From assembly GCF_050490315.1 (NCBI RefSeq), contig NZ_JBNPEO010000010.1, positions 31,296-95,295 of the forward strand: a stretch of 64,000 bases of DNA, in the 5' to 3' direction. A program made the position numbers and the translations under genes. The notes beneath the pieces were generated by a model. That model was not told the origin of the DNA. It made no database searches and was given only the letters and a program-made list of their open reading frames with translations. The DNA is from JBNPEO01 sp050490315. GTDB taxonomy: Bacteria > Actinomycetota > Actinomycetes > Actinomycetales > Micrococcaceae. Of the stretch, positions 16,562 through 25,159 are shown in pieces; the first letter of the stretch is position 1; each line of letters opens with the position of its first letter.

Positions 16562-16562
16562 C

Positions 16563-17645
16563 TCACAGCCCCCTCACGACCCCAGAAGGCCGAGACGCCG
16601 ATGCCGTCGTAGGAACCGGCGACGATGCGACCGTGCGCTGCGGTTGCTCTTGCTTCGGGGCCTCACGCTCCAGACCCGGTGGGGTGCCGTCGGCGACCAT
16701 TACGGTGTCGAGCTGTTCGAGAATCCCCAGCGCCGCTTTCCGCACTCGCTCACCGGTCGCCTTGACGGCCTCGACCGGCTCCTTCCCATCCACGCGCGCA
16801 GCCCACGTTGAGACGTACGGGATCGTGTAATCGGAGGTGTCCATCCCATGGGCGGCACCGACCATGAGAGCGACGGATTCGGCCTCGACCTCGCCGATCC
16901 CGCGATGATGCTGCGCATCCTCGTTGTCCGGGTCATGCAGCAGCACATGACCGAGCTCGTGCGCGAGGGTCTTGACCTGGGCTGCGTGGTCCATGTTCTC
17001 CCGCACCGCCACCGTCCGCGCCGACCAATCCGTCATCCCATTGGCGCCGTGGATCATGCCCTCATGCGGCACACGGAGAACCGTGAATCCCGCAGCCCCG
17101 ACCTGTGCGGTGAGTCCGTCCCACAGCCCGGCGGGGGCTTCGCCTTCGAGGAGCTTCGGGGAGGGTGGTTCGGGGATCGGGTCACCGTCGGTCTGCGAGG
17201 CATCCCACACATAGGCGGGGCGGGCGGCGATCATCCGCGACCGCAGCACCTCACCGGGCCTTGGCTTTTCGCCGCGTTCCAGCCGCCGCCACGAATCGCT
17301 ATCGGTCGGGTTCGAGGAGGCGAAGCGTCCGGTGACGGGGGCGAAGATCTGCAGCCCCGGCTGACCCTTCTGGACCTGTCGGCCGAGTTGCTGCCACTCC
17401 CGATACCCCGCCACGAACGATGGGAACGGCTCAGACACTCGGCCCGCCGAGTAGTTGGCCTCGTGCTGTACCCAGATCAGCAACGTGTTGTTGAACGAAC
17501 GCGACCGGAACCGCGCCGCGAACGACAACGCCCGCGCCCAGTCGTCACCAGAAACCAGCGTCTCGACCGCGCCGGTCAAGCGCTCGTGAAGTTCGTCGAG
17601 CTTCGCATCCCGCGCGGCTCGGGCTTCCTCTTTCGTCGCCATCAT
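16563..17645 (-). CDS. ArdC-like antirestriction protein with zinc metallopeptidase domain
   Basis: A 360-residue protein. The N-terminal ArdC-like ssDNA-binding domain (about 15-140) includes LSFAARFRSRSFNNTLLIWV and GYREWQQLGRQVQKGQPGL. The C-terminal part has the HELGH zinc-peptidase motif (about 229-233) and a downstream glutamate in EVEAESVALMVG. ArdC-type proteins protect incoming conjugative DNA from host restriction, so it would be needed early in the recipient. It is the first gene of the long minus-strand operon, with GGGAGGAGG before a double ATG at 17645/17642. Confidence 0.87.
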   Translation of the reverse strand: MMATKEEARAARDAKLDELHERLTGAVETLVSGDDWARALSFAARFRSRSFNNTLLIWVQHEANYSAGRVSEPFPSFVAGYREWQQLGRQVQKGQPGLQIFAPVTGRFASSNPTDSDSWRRLERGEKPRPGEVLRSRMIAARPAYVWDASQTDGDPIPEPPSPKLLEGEAPAGLWDGLTAQVGAAGFTVLRVPHEGMIHGANGMTDWSARTVAVRENMDHAAQVKTLAHELGHVLLHDPDNEDAQHHRGIGEVEAESVALMVGAAHGMDTSDYTIPYVSTWAARVDGKEPVEAVKATGERVRKAALGILEQLDTVMVADGTPPGLEREAPKQEQPQRTVASSPVPTTASASRPSGVVRGL

Positions 17646-17698
17646 CGGACCTCCTCCCGGCGAGGCCCACGACATGACAGCCGCGAGCCCTTGCGACC

Positions 17699-17848
17699 AT
17701 GAGGTACGCGCCGGGGTGTTCAGGAGGCCCGAGAGGAACGAGTGAGTACGAGACCGCCAGGGATCTGCCCAGACCCGACGAGTCCGATCCGGTCTATCTC
17801 CTGGCTCGCAGCGATGTCGAGCCTTTGAGGGCTGTCCGGGTCGCTTGA
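17699..17848 (+). CDS. Possible 49-residue protein, divergent from transfer operon
   Basis: A short plus-strand frame upstream of the transfer operon. From residue 15 it reads plausibly as protein (SEYETARDLPRPDESDPVYL, then ARSDVEPLRAVRVA). The ATG at 17699 lacks a clear ribosome-binding site; an AGGAGG at 17721-17726 instead fits a GTG in another frame. It may be a remnant, a leader or a small regulator. The remaining bases to 17917 probably hold the transfer-operon promoter, but no confident -35/-10 pair was picked. Confidence 0.25.
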   Translation: MRYAPGCSGGPRGTSEYETARDLPRPDESDPVYLLARSDVEPLRAVRVA

Positions 17849-17917
17849 CGAGTAACGCGATTCATACGACGAGTTCGAGAGGGCGCCACCCGCCGACGAG
17901 CGCGCGGGAACTCGTCG

Positions 17918-18886
17918 CTACGCAGTTTCGCTGCCGGTCGTGGGTAGGCAATGCCGGTAGCGGGTCGGCGTTACGCCGAATCGTCGTGAGAACCATGCTG
18001 AGGCGACGCGCGGATCGGCCCAGCCGACCGCTTGTGCCGCTTGATGGACTGATAGATCAGTCTCATCAATTAGGCGGCTGAACTCGGTCAAGCGAACTTC
18101 GGTAAGAAATCGCATTGGGCTGGCCCCCATGTGCGTCGAGAACAGCCGTGTTAAGTGCGTGCGAGACAGCGCGAGTTCTTGGGCCAGCGAAGCAACAGTC
18201 CACGGCTCGCCCATGCGCTCCCGCAGCAGCCGCGCAGCCCGCCCGACGTGCCCAATCATTGCCGGATCTGTCTGCCGCCCCGAAGACGGCACTTGATTCC
18301 GGGTGGGCACGTGGAGAGAGCGACTGTCTTCAGTAAGGAAGACCGGTGCGACTGTGCCAACCCACCTCGCGAGAAGCTCGACTGTGCGAATCGATATCTC
18401 TTCGGGCGATGAACACGTATCTGGAAGCACACTTAGCTGTCGCCAGATCGGTTCCAGCCGCCGAAAGGACTCGATTCCTGGGGTAAGCACCAGGGAGTTA
18501 CCGTCCCAGTCATCAGGATGCACGCCTCGACGAACGTGCTGCCGCGGCCGCAAGAGCCAGCGCATCTGCGCCCTAATGAAGGGTTCGTCCGCATAGATCA
18601 CCCACAGCCGTGATGGCGATAGCGGCAACAGTTGGTGCCGCCTGTGTGAGCCGAGCGCTACCGCTGACCCGGGTGCCAAGCGCTGTATCGCCATATCCGT
18701 ACAAAGATCGATGTTTCCGGACAGTACGTGGATGAGCGTGACGACCGGAAACGTCAACTCCTGCGTCGGGACGCAGCGCAGTATCTCGATCGCTGACATG
18801 AGCCCGAACTGTTCTCCGGGCGACGCGTCTATCGCACGGTCGCCCGCCTCACGAAGTCTGCTCTCGCCGGCCGGTTCGGCGGACAC
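17918..18886 (-). CDS. AraC-family transcriptional regulator
   Basis: A 322-residue regulator. The N-terminal effector/cupin-like part (about 30-115) includes FPVVTLIHVLSGNIDLCTDM and GSAVALGSHRRHQLLPLSPS. The C-terminal AraC DNA-binding domain (about 215-312) has two HTH units: WTVASLAQELALSRTHLTRL, then SVHQAAQAVGWADPRVASAW with FSRRFGVTPTRYR. A GTG start at 18886 is used. It may control the MFS gene 187 bases upstream on the same strand, though that gene also has a CGNR partner. First gene of the cargo region. Confidence 0.88.
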   Translation of the reverse strand: MSAEPAGESRLREAGDRAIDASPGEQFGLMSAIEILRCVPTQELTFPVVTLIHVLSGNIDLCTDMAIQRLAPGSAVALGSHRRHQLLPLSPSRLWVIYADEPFIRAQMRWLLRPRQHVRRGVHPDDWDGNSLVLTPGIESFRRLEPIWRQLSVLPDTCSSPEEISIRTVELLARWVGTVAPVFLTEDSRSLHVPTRNQVPSSGRQTDPAMIGHVGRAARLLRERMGEPWTVASLAQELALSRTHLTRLFSTHMGASPMRFLTEVRLTEFSRLIDETDLSVHQAAQAVGWADPRVASAWFSRRFGVTPTRYRHCLPTTGSETA

Positions 18887-19073
18887 GTCCCATCCGCTTC
18901 CTCAGCCCAATTGGTGGCGTGGGCTGGCCGGACTCGTTGTAACAGCAAGAAGGAGACTGCGCGTATGTCCATGATTCGACGACCGAGAGGCTGCCGGTTC
19001 AAAGAGCAGGTCGATGCGCGAGCAAAGGTGATACCGGCCTACTCGACGTCGAACAGATATGGTGTTGTCGCCA

Positions 19074-20279
19074 CTATGCATGGGACTCTCTGGATCTGAT
19101 CGCGATGCCGACCATGGTCACAGTGGCCACGATGGCGGCGAGTACCGCATAGAGAGTTTGGGCGTTCGGCGTCACTGCGACGAGTGCAAAGACGAGTGGC
19201 TGGGCGAAGCCGATATAGGAGAGCGAGTAGAACGCGGCGTTGAGCCGTGCGCGATCTTTCGGATGACCAATCTCCTCCATGCGACGAAGACCTGCGACGA
19301 GCACCAAGCCGTACGCGGCGCCGAGGGCGATAGCGCTGGGGAGCATCAGGATGGTGAGCCGCGCCGCGAAGGTTCCCGCGGCCAGGAGCATCCCTAGCGC
19401 GGCGATTCCCATTCCTAGAGGGAAGGCTCGTCCGGCCCTGCCGCGCTCGATGCGTTGCGCCAAAGGCTGGATGAGTGCCCCGGTGCCCATGGTGAGTCCC
19501 GTGATGATCCCCGCCGTGGCGGCCTCGAATCCTCGGACCTGGATGACCGAAGGGATCACGGCGAAGCTCATCGTCGCAGCGCCAAAGACCCACGGAGCCG
19601 TGAGCGGAATGGCCCAGAGGAATGGCCGTGTCATGATCGCGCTCCAGAAACTCGCTCGGCGGCTCGATACGGGTTCTGTGGCGGAGACTTCAGCCTGCTC
19701 GACGAGCTCTTCGTGGTCGAGGGAGGTATCTGGGGCCCGCCATAGCAGCGCAGCCGCGATGGCCGAGATGAGCAGGTGGAGGGCGTAGGGCAGGACTTCC
19801 GGCAGTGGTGCCCATTGCGCGACGAGCCCTGCTGCGAGCGGGCCGCCACCAAACCCGACGGAGAGCGCGACCGCCACTCGCTTCGGAGCAGCGGAGCGGT
19901 CATCCGCAGACAAGTCCGTCACCCATGCCGTGCCTGGACCGAGAACTGCACCAGCCGCTGCACCGGAGAAGAACCTGCCCAGAAGGAGAAGCCAGGCCTC
20001 CTGCGAGCCGAGGCACAGCACGACAGAGGCGACAGCGGAAAGGATGACCGCAACTCGGACCGGCCAACGTCGGTCAACTCGGTCTGCGACCTCGGCGGCG
20101 ACAAAGAGCACCGGGATGAGACCCACGATGTAGGTAGCGAACGCGAGGGCGATGAACGAGTCCGGCAGGCCGGCGGTCTCCCGATACACCGGTAGCAGAG
20201 CAGCGAACTGGTTCGCTCCCCACCCCACGACGGTGATAGCGGTCGCGACGCGTGCCCAACCAGGCAATCGAGTTCCCAT
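19074..20279 (-). CDS. MFS transporter
   Basis: A 401-residue major facilitator with about 12 hydrophobic spans, length normal for the family. Family marks include an acidic/basic loop between spans 2 and 3 (AAEVADRVDRRWPVR) and GRFFSGAAAGAVLGPGTAWV between spans 4 and 5. The substrate is unknown; drug or metabolite efflux is usual for this MFS plus CGNR-regulator arrangement. AGGAG precedes the ATG. The promoter region is shared with the divergent CGNR gene and holds a perfect 8-bp-arm palindrome, so this gene is probably repressed by that protein. Confidence 0.88.
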   Translation of the reverse strand: MGTRLPGWARVATAITVVGWGANQFAALLPVYRETAGLPDSFIALAFATYIVGLIPVLFVAAEVADRVDRRWPVRVAVILSAVASVVLCLGSQEAWLLLLGRFFSGAAAGAVLGPGTAWVTDLSADDRSAAPKRVAVALSVGFGGGPLAAGLVAQWAPLPEVLPYALHLLISAIAAALLWRAPDTSLDHEELVEQAEVSATEPVSSRRASFWSAIMTRPFLWAIPLTAPWVFGAATMSFAVIPSVIQVRGFEAATAGIITGLTMGTGALIQPLAQRIERGRAGRAFPLGMGIAALGMLLAAGTFAARLTILMLPSAIALGAAYGLVLVAGLRRMEEIGHPKDRARLNAAFYSLSYIGFAQPLVFALVAVTPNAQTLYAVLAAIVATVTMVGIAIRSRESHA

Positions 20280-20290
20280 GCACTCTCCTA

Positions 20291-20312
20291 AGTAACCGTT
20301 CTATCGGTTACT
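20291..20312. promoter_or_regulatory. Palindromic operator between MFS and CGNR genes
   Basis: AGTAACCG-TTCTAT-CGGTTACT is a perfect inverted repeat with 8-bp arms and a 6-base spacer. It lies in the 41 bases between two divergent start codons. Its right arm overlaps the likely -10 (TACTAT/TATAGT) of the CGNR gene, whose ATG follows within about 8 bases, so that transcript is probably leaderless. Binding here should control both genes. Confidence 0.65.
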
Positions 20313-20320
20313 ATAGTTGC

Positions 20321-20980
20321 ATGGCTACCGACCTTCGAACCAGCACGGCACTGCGGAAGCTTCGTTTCGACGGTGGCTCCCTCGTTCTCAACCTCACCGC
20401 AACCGTCGGGCGGCGGGGCGCTGGCGAAGAGCATCGCGTCGAGCGCCTCGACGGCGAGGAGGCCCTGGAACAGTGGCTCGTCGGCGTAGGTATCGAGGTC
20501 GACGCGAGCGTGGATCGGGGAGCGCTGCTGACGGAGTTGCGTGAGCTTCGCGAGCATGCCTGGGAAGTGCTGTCTGGGGTCGTACACGAGCGACCCGTGT
20601 CATCGTTCACCGTGCAGCGGATAGAGCGGTGGGCCAGCGCCGATGTTCCCCCGCCCCGCTTGGCGAACACTTCGCATGGACCGCAAGCTCAGATGGTGGC
20701 ACTCAGCCACAGCGCGGTGTGCGCCCGCGCGGCTCGGGATCTGCTGGAGATCCTCGCAAGCCCTGACGTGCGTCATCGACTCCGGGAGTGCGCGAGCGAG
20801 GAGTGCCGCATGATCTACCTGCTCCCGTCTGGTTCGCGAGAGCGTCGCTGGTGCTCGATGAGTCAGTGCGGTAACCGCGCGAAAGCCGCCGCGCACCGCG
20901 CACGTTCACGCCAACCGCGAGAGCGCACCACCAACGTTGACGTGACGGAAGATCGCTCGATCAAGGAACCGGGAAGATGA
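20321..20980 (+). CDS. CGNR zinc-finger (ABATE) transcriptional regulator
   Basis: A 219-residue putative stress-induced regulator. The N-terminal ABATE-like domain starts at FDGGSLVLNLTATVG and is helical afterwards. The C-terminal zinc ribbon at about 157-195 has CASEECRMIYLLP, RRWCSMSQCGNR and a basic tail, giving Cys pairs plus the name-giving CGNR. It is divergent from the MFS gene and coupled by an ATGA overlap to the MaoC-like gene downstream. Autoregulation through the palindrome at 20291-20312 is likely. The ATG at 20321 starts within a few bases of the presumed transcription start. Confidence 0.87.
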   Translation: MATDLRTSTALRKLRFDGGSLVLNLTATVGRRGAGEEHRVERLDGEEALEQWLVGVGIEVDASVDRGALLTELRELREHAWEVLSGVVHERPVSSFTVQRIERWASADVPPPRLANTSHGPQAQMVALSHSAVCARAARDLLEILASPDVRHRLRECASEECRMIYLLPSGSRERRWCSMSQCGNRAKAAAHRARSRQPRERTTNVDVTEDRSIKEPGR

Positions 20981-21516
20981 CGTCACCCGGCTCGCATGTT
21001 GCGAATCCAGACGGCCTCTGGCTTGACGACCTCGCCGTCGGAATGCAGTTCCATTCGCCCGTTGTACTCCTGCGCGAGGAGGACATCATTGCCTTCGCCG
21101 AACAGTTTGACCCGCAGGCATTCCATCTCTCTGCCACGGCGGCCCGAGACAGCTTCTTCGAAGGACTCGCTGCGAGCGGATGGCATACTGCTGCGTTGTC
21201 GATGAAGCTGCTCGCGCAGGCTTTGCCCTTGGCTACAGGAATCATCGGCAAAGGCGTGGAGATCGAATGGCCGAGCCCGACACGACCGAATGACGAACTC
21301 AGGGTCGTTGCCCAAATCGACACGATCACGCCGTCGAAGAGCCGCCCCGATCGTGGATCGATCACCGTGGGCTACCAAACTCTGAACCAGAGCGGCGATA
21401 TCCGGCAGCGCGCGCGCATCACGCTCATAGGCTGGAAGCGCCACGTTGGAACTCAGGCCACAGCGCCGGGCGCTGAGAGCGGCGAAAAGGCGATCAAACG
21501 CGGAGAAAGTCGCTGA
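20977..21516 (+). CDS. MaoC-like dehydratase domain protein
   Basis: A 179-residue hot-dog-fold protein of the MaoC/enoyl-hydratase type. The hydratase-like signature reads FAEQFDPQAFHLSATAARDS, then GLAASGWHTAALSMKL, followed by KGVEIEWPSPTRPNDELRV. Members hydrate enoyl thioesters or related compounds; the substrate here is unknown. It is translated together with the CGNR regulator (four-base overlap). That places an enzyme, rather than a second transporter, under the same promoter. Confidence 0.85.
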   Translation: MTSPGSHVANPDGLWLDDLAVGMQFHSPVVLLREEDIIAFAEQFDPQAFHLSATAARDSFFEGLAASGWHTAALSMKLLAQALPLATGIIGKGVEIEWPSPTRPNDELRVVAQIDTITPSKSRPDRGSITVGYQTLNQSGDIRQRARITLIGWKRHVGTQATAPGAESGEKAIKRGESR

Positions 21517-21541
21517 GTCGTACCTAGCCTGGCAGTGCGTA

Positions 21542-22402
21542 CTACAGGCTGATAGCGGCAATGCCGGCAAGTACGATCACGGCGCCGATCAGCCGGCGGA
21601 CAAGGTGCCCTTCGCCGAAGAGACGCCAGGCCAGAAGTGCGCCGATCATGATGGATGCCTCCCGCAGTGGCGCGACGAGCGCCACGGGCGAGGTTTGCAT
21701 TGCTGTCAGCACCAGGATGTACGCGAGCGGGGACAGCACTGCGACCGCGGCGATAGACGCGCGATTGACGCGGAGGGTGTTCGCGAACGCTGTGCGGCGT
21801 CTGATGATGGCCGGAGCCATGAACACGACCTGGACGACGAGCGTGCCGGTGTAGTAGCTGACTGGGGCGAGTCCGATGGAGCCGATCGCGAACGAGTCCC
21901 ACAGCGTGTAGGCGGCGATCGTTGCCCCGGTGGCAGTGCCCCATGCGATGCCGCGGAGGGGGCGGGTGCCCGTTCTCTGAAAGGGGTTGCCGGTGACGAC
22001 GACGATGCCTGCGAGGATGGCGAGCGCTCCGATGATCGCCAGTGCCGTGGGGCGTTCTCCGAGCAGGAGGATAGCGATCACGATGGTGAGCAGCGGCCCC
22101 ACGCCGCGGGCGATCGGGTAGACGACTCCGAGGTCGGCTCGGTCGTAGCCTGCCTGCAGGGTGAGCGAGTACGTCAGGTGCAGGGCGGCGGACACGGCCG
22201 CGGCGGCGGCCAGGGTCCAGGTGATCGGCTGCGAACCGGTGATGGCGGCACCGATCGCGAGGGGAAGGCACAGGAGTGCGGAAGCGGTCGTGTAGGCGCC
22301 CACGAACAGCAGCGTGTCGCCCTTCTTGTACTTCGATACGAGGTTCCAGCCGGCGTGGGCGACTGCGGCGACGAGGACGATCGCGACGGTGGCTGGCGGC
22401 AT
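21542..22402 (-). CDS. EamA/DMT-family transporter
   Basis: A 286-residue membrane protein with about ten hydrophobic spans in two homologous halves. The EamA features include a first span after PPATVAIVLVAAVAHAGWN and the repeated motif VVYPIARGVGPLLTIVIAIL at the end of the first half. The second half ends with MIGALLAWRLFGEGHLVRRL. The substrate is unknown; metabolite export is common. Its ATG overlaps the stop of the RpiR-type regulator (ATGA), so the regulator and transporter form one transcriptional unit. Confidence 0.88.
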   Translation of the reverse strand: MPPATVAIVLVAAVAHAGWNLVSKYKKGDTLLFVGAYTTASALLCLPLAIGAAITGSQPITWTLAAAAAVSAALHLTYSLTLQAGYDRADLGVVYPIARGVGPLLTIVIAILLLGERPTALAIIGALAILAGIVVVTGNPFQRTGTRPLRGIAWGTATGATIAAYTLWDSFAIGSIGLAPVSYYTGTLVVQVVFMAPAIIRRRTAFANTLRVNRASIAAVAVLSPLAYILVLTAMQTSPVALVAPLREASIMIGALLAWRLFGEGHLVRRLIGAVIVLAGIAAISL

Positions 22403-23286
22403 CAGGTGATGTCGGGCAGGTCGATCCCGGCCCGTTCCGCGCGCGAGACGCGGTCGGGATCGCGCAGTGCCAGTGCGGCTGCGAGAGCGTCGACGACGAC
22501 GAGCTGCGCCAGGCGGCTCCCGGCAGCGGCCATCTGCGTCGTGAGCGGCGCGCCGCCCACGACGAGTGCGACGGTGGACACATCGGTGAGTGGCGTGCCG
22601 TACTGGTTGGTGATGGCGATGACCGTCGCGTCGGCGGACGCGGCGGCGTCCGCAATCGCGACCGTCATGTCGGTGCGGCCGGTGGAGCTGACGGCGACGA
22701 CGACGTCGCCGGGGTCGAGCAGGCGTGCCGCGATCATCGCGGACTCGTGATCGGCGACCCCCGATGTCCGCACGCCCAGCGAACGCAGCCGGAACACGAC
22801 ATCAGCCGCGACCGTCGCCGAAGGGCCCGCGCCATAGGCGAGGAGCTGCCCAGCGCCACGGATCGCGGAGACCGCTTGGTCGAGAGCGTCCGGGTCGATC
22901 GCGCCGCCCAGGGCGGTGAGCGCGTCGATCCCTGTGCGCGCTGTCGTGTCGATGATCGTGCGCGTCGAATCGGTGCTCGTGAGCGTGTGTGGCGGGGCGA
23001 AGAACTCCGCTGTTCCGCGAGCGCGGGCGATTTCCAGCTTCAGTTCGGCGAAGCCCGAGAATCCGATTGCGCGGGCGGCACGGATCACGCTTGGTGCCGA
23101 GACTCCTGCTCGCTCGGCGACTTGCGCCGTCGTGCTCCTCCCCACGAACAACGGGTCCTTCAGTACGAGGCCGACAACTTTCGCCTCGCTTGCCACCAGG
23201 CCCGCGCTCCGCGCCTGAACCGTTCCGAGCCAGCGGCGCAGTGGGTCCTCTGCTGCCGAAACTGCATTACTTGAGGATCTTGTCAC
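22402..23286 (-). CDS. MurR/RpiR-family transcriptional regulator
   Basis: A 294-residue regulator. The N-terminal RpiR HTH (about 30-95) reads SEAKVVGLVLKDPLFVGRST, AERAGVSAPSVIRAARAIGF. The SIS sugar-phosphate-binding domain (about 130-260) includes GQLLAYGAGPSATVAADVVF and VVVAVSSTGRTDMTVA. Ligands in this family are usually phosphosugars. The GTG start at 23286 lies only 23 bases from the divergent reductase start, which suggests face-to-face promoters and leaderless or nearly leaderless messages. Confidence 0.87.
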   Translation of the reverse strand: MTRSSSNAVSAAEDPLRRWLGTVQARSAGLVASEAKVVGLVLKDPLFVGRSTTAQVAERAGVSAPSVIRAARAIGFSGFAELKLEIARARGTAEFFAPPHTLTSTDSTRTIIDTTARTGIDALTALGGAIDPDALDQAVSAIRGAGQLLAYGAGPSATVAADVVFRLRSLGVRTSGVADHESAMIAARLLDPGDVVVAVSSTGRTDMTVAIADAAASADATVIAITNQYGTPLTDVSTVALVVGGAPLTTQMAAAGSRLAQLVVVDALAAALALRDPDRVSRAERAGIDLPDIT

Positions 23287-23309
23287 GGGTAATAACGTAA
23301 CATTGCAGC

Positions 23310-24230
23310 ATGGTGACAGAGCAACGGCGCGGCTCCTCCGGAGAGCGCATACGGGTTGGTGTGGTGGGTCCGGGGGCTATCGGTACGACGGTGTCAGCGC
23401 TTCTGCATGAGGCGGGCAGCACGCCGGCGCTCTATGGTCGTACGCCGCGAACGGAACTCACCCTGATCGACGGCGACCGCCGGATCGTCGTCCCCGGCCC
23501 CGTGCGCACCGATCCCGCTGCGCAGCCCGAGAAGGCGGATGTGCTCTTCCTGGCGGTCAAGGCAACCCAGACCGCTGCGGCAGCCCCCTGGCTGCGTGCC
23601 CTGTGCGGCCCCGGGACTGTGGTTTGCGTGTTGCAGAACGGCGTCGAGCAAATCGCTGCCGTTCGACCCCACGTTCCTGAGGGAGTAGAGGTCGTCCCCG
23701 CGGTCGTCTGGTTCCCGGCGCAGTCGCAGGAAGACGGCACCATCCTCCTGCGGGGCGAGCCCCGGCTGACGCTTCCCGCATCACCGGAAGCGGAGCGCAT
23801 CGCGGACGTCCTGCGCGACACGCGCTGCCAGGTCGAACTCGCGGGCGACTTCACCACCCTCGCCTGGCGCAAACTCCTCCAGAACGCCGCCGCCGGGCTC
23901 ATGGCACTCACCGGCCGGCGCGCCGGCGTGTTCAACCGCCCTGACTTCGCGTACTTGACGCTTGCCTACCTGGCAGAGTGCCTGGCCGTCTCGCGTGCCG
24001 AAGGAGCAGTCCTCGGTGAGGATACGCCCGCCGCGATCCTGGCCCGCTTCCAAGCATTCCCCGCCGATATGAGCACCTCGATCCTCACCGACCGGGAAGC
24101 GGGCAGACCACTTGAATGGGATATCCGCAACGGCGTCATCTCGCGTCTCGCGCGCAGACACGACATCCCCACACCGATCAGCGACGCCATCACTGCGCTC
24201 CTTGCCGCCACAAGCGACGGCCCCGGATGA
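23310..24230 (+). CDS. Ketopantoate reductase-family oxidoreductase
   Basis: A 306-residue NADP-dependent reductase of the ApbA/PanE family. The Rossmann motif GPGAIG is at about residues 20-25 (RVGVVGPGAIGTTVSALL). The conserved lysine is in LFLAVKATQT, and the C-terminal helical domain includes LAWRKLLQNAAAGLMALTG. Family members reduce 2-dehydropantoate to pantoate, but plasmid and ICE copies often act on other 2-keto acids, so a coenzyme A role is not certain. It is divergent from rpiR-like and convergent with the SDR gene. Confidence 0.85.
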   Translation: MVTEQRRGSSGERIRVGVVGPGAIGTTVSALLHEAGSTPALYGRTPRTELTLIDGDRRIVVPGPVRTDPAAQPEKADVLFLAVKATQTAAAAPWLRALCGPGTVVCVLQNGVEQIAAVRPHVPEGVEVVPAVVWFPAQSQEDGTILLRGEPRLTLPASPEAERIADVLRDTRCQVELAGDFTTLAWRKLLQNAAAGLMALTGRRAGVFNRPDFAYLTLAYLAECLAVSRAEGAVLGEDTPAAILARFQAFPADMSTSILTDREAGRPLEWDIRNGVISRLARRHDIPTPISDAITALLAATSDGPG

Positions 24231-24252
24231 TCCGGGACGCTGCTGCTCCAGC

Positions 24253-24993
24253 TCAGCGTCCGGGGAGGTTACTGAGCGCCTGGGATCGAGCGGCGAGGAG
24301 TTCCTGGTAGGTATCGTCGTGCTCAGCCCAGCGAAGGGGCTTGGCACGCTCGACAACGATCTCCTTCGGAGTCGGGTTCTGGGTGAGCAGCCCGATGACC
24401 TCGTCGAGGAAGTCGCCCATGGGCAGGGCATTCGGGTTGAGCTTCTCCTGGCCGGCGTTGGCGACGGCCGGTGGGATCAGCTCGGTCACGCCGATGCCAG
24501 TGCCGGTGAGGTGCGCGCGCAGCGATTCGGTGTACGAGTGCACGGCCGCCTTCGACGCGCCGTACGTCGCCATGAGCGGGAACGGCAGGAAGCCGATGCC
24601 CGAGGAAACGGTCATGATGTCACCGGCGCCACGGCCGAGCAGGTGGAGGGTGAACGCATCGATCACGCGGATCGTGCCGAGCAGGTTCACCGAGATCGTG
24701 GTCTCGGCCTGGGCGATGTGGTCCGGGTCGCGCAGATCCTCAGTGAGCATGACCCCCGACATCGTCACGACGACGTCAAGGTCGGGGTGCTTCGCCAGCA
24801 CCTCATCGCGCGCCTGAGCGACCGACGCCGCATCGGTGACGTCGATGCGCACCGTCTCGACGCCATCGACCTGCTCGATGTTGCGCCCGCCGACAACGAC
24901 CGTGCTGCCCGCGTCAACGAATCGCTGGGCGAGGGCACGTCCGATTCCCGTGGTGCCTCCGACGATCAGGACGGTACGTCCGTTGATATCCAT
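24253..24993 (-). CDS. Short-chain dehydrogenase/reductase
   Basis: A 246-residue SDR. The cofactor motif TGxxxGIG appears as GGTTGIGRALAQRF near residue 12. NNAG is replaced by TMSG (VVVTMSGVML). The catalytic Ser and YxxxK are seen in DIMTVSSGIGFLPFPLMATYGASK. The substrate is unknown. The ATG at 24993 begins the conserved MDINGRTVLIVGG. It is divergent from the HTH regulator at 25160, which is the usual MmyB-like regulator/SDR arrangement and suggests direct control. Confidence 0.9.
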   Translation of the reverse strand: MDINGRTVLIVGGTTGIGRALAQRFVDAGSTVVVGGRNIEQVDGVETVRIDVTDAASVAQARDEVLAKHPDLDVVVTMSGVMLTEDLRDPDHIAQAETTISVNLLGTIRVIDAFTLHLLGRGAGDIMTVSSGIGFLPFPLMATYGASKAAVHSYTESLRAHLTGTGIGVTELIPPAVANAGQEKLNPNALPMGDFLDEVIGLLTQNPTPKEIVVERAKPLRWAEHDDTYQELLAARSQALSNLPGR

Positions 24994-25159
24994 GTGCTTC
25001 CTCACGTGTCCGTCTCCGACTATGGGCCGGATGGTGTCCCGGCTCGATCGCCGGCATGCATCCATGCTCGGCCGATGCTCGGGGCCGAGGAAGGACCCCG
25101 CTGATCCGCGTCCTGACAGGGCACCTTTCGATCGGTCGGGAATGGCTACCGTTGATCGC

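Noticed and set aside
18911..19099. 62-codon frame between AraC and MFS genes
   Set aside because: No ribosome-binding site or conserved pattern, and it overlaps the MFS 3' end; treated as intergenic.
21446..22750. 434-codon plus-strand frame across EamA and RpiR genes
   Set aside because: Both minus-strand genes have unmistakable family patterns; this frame has none.
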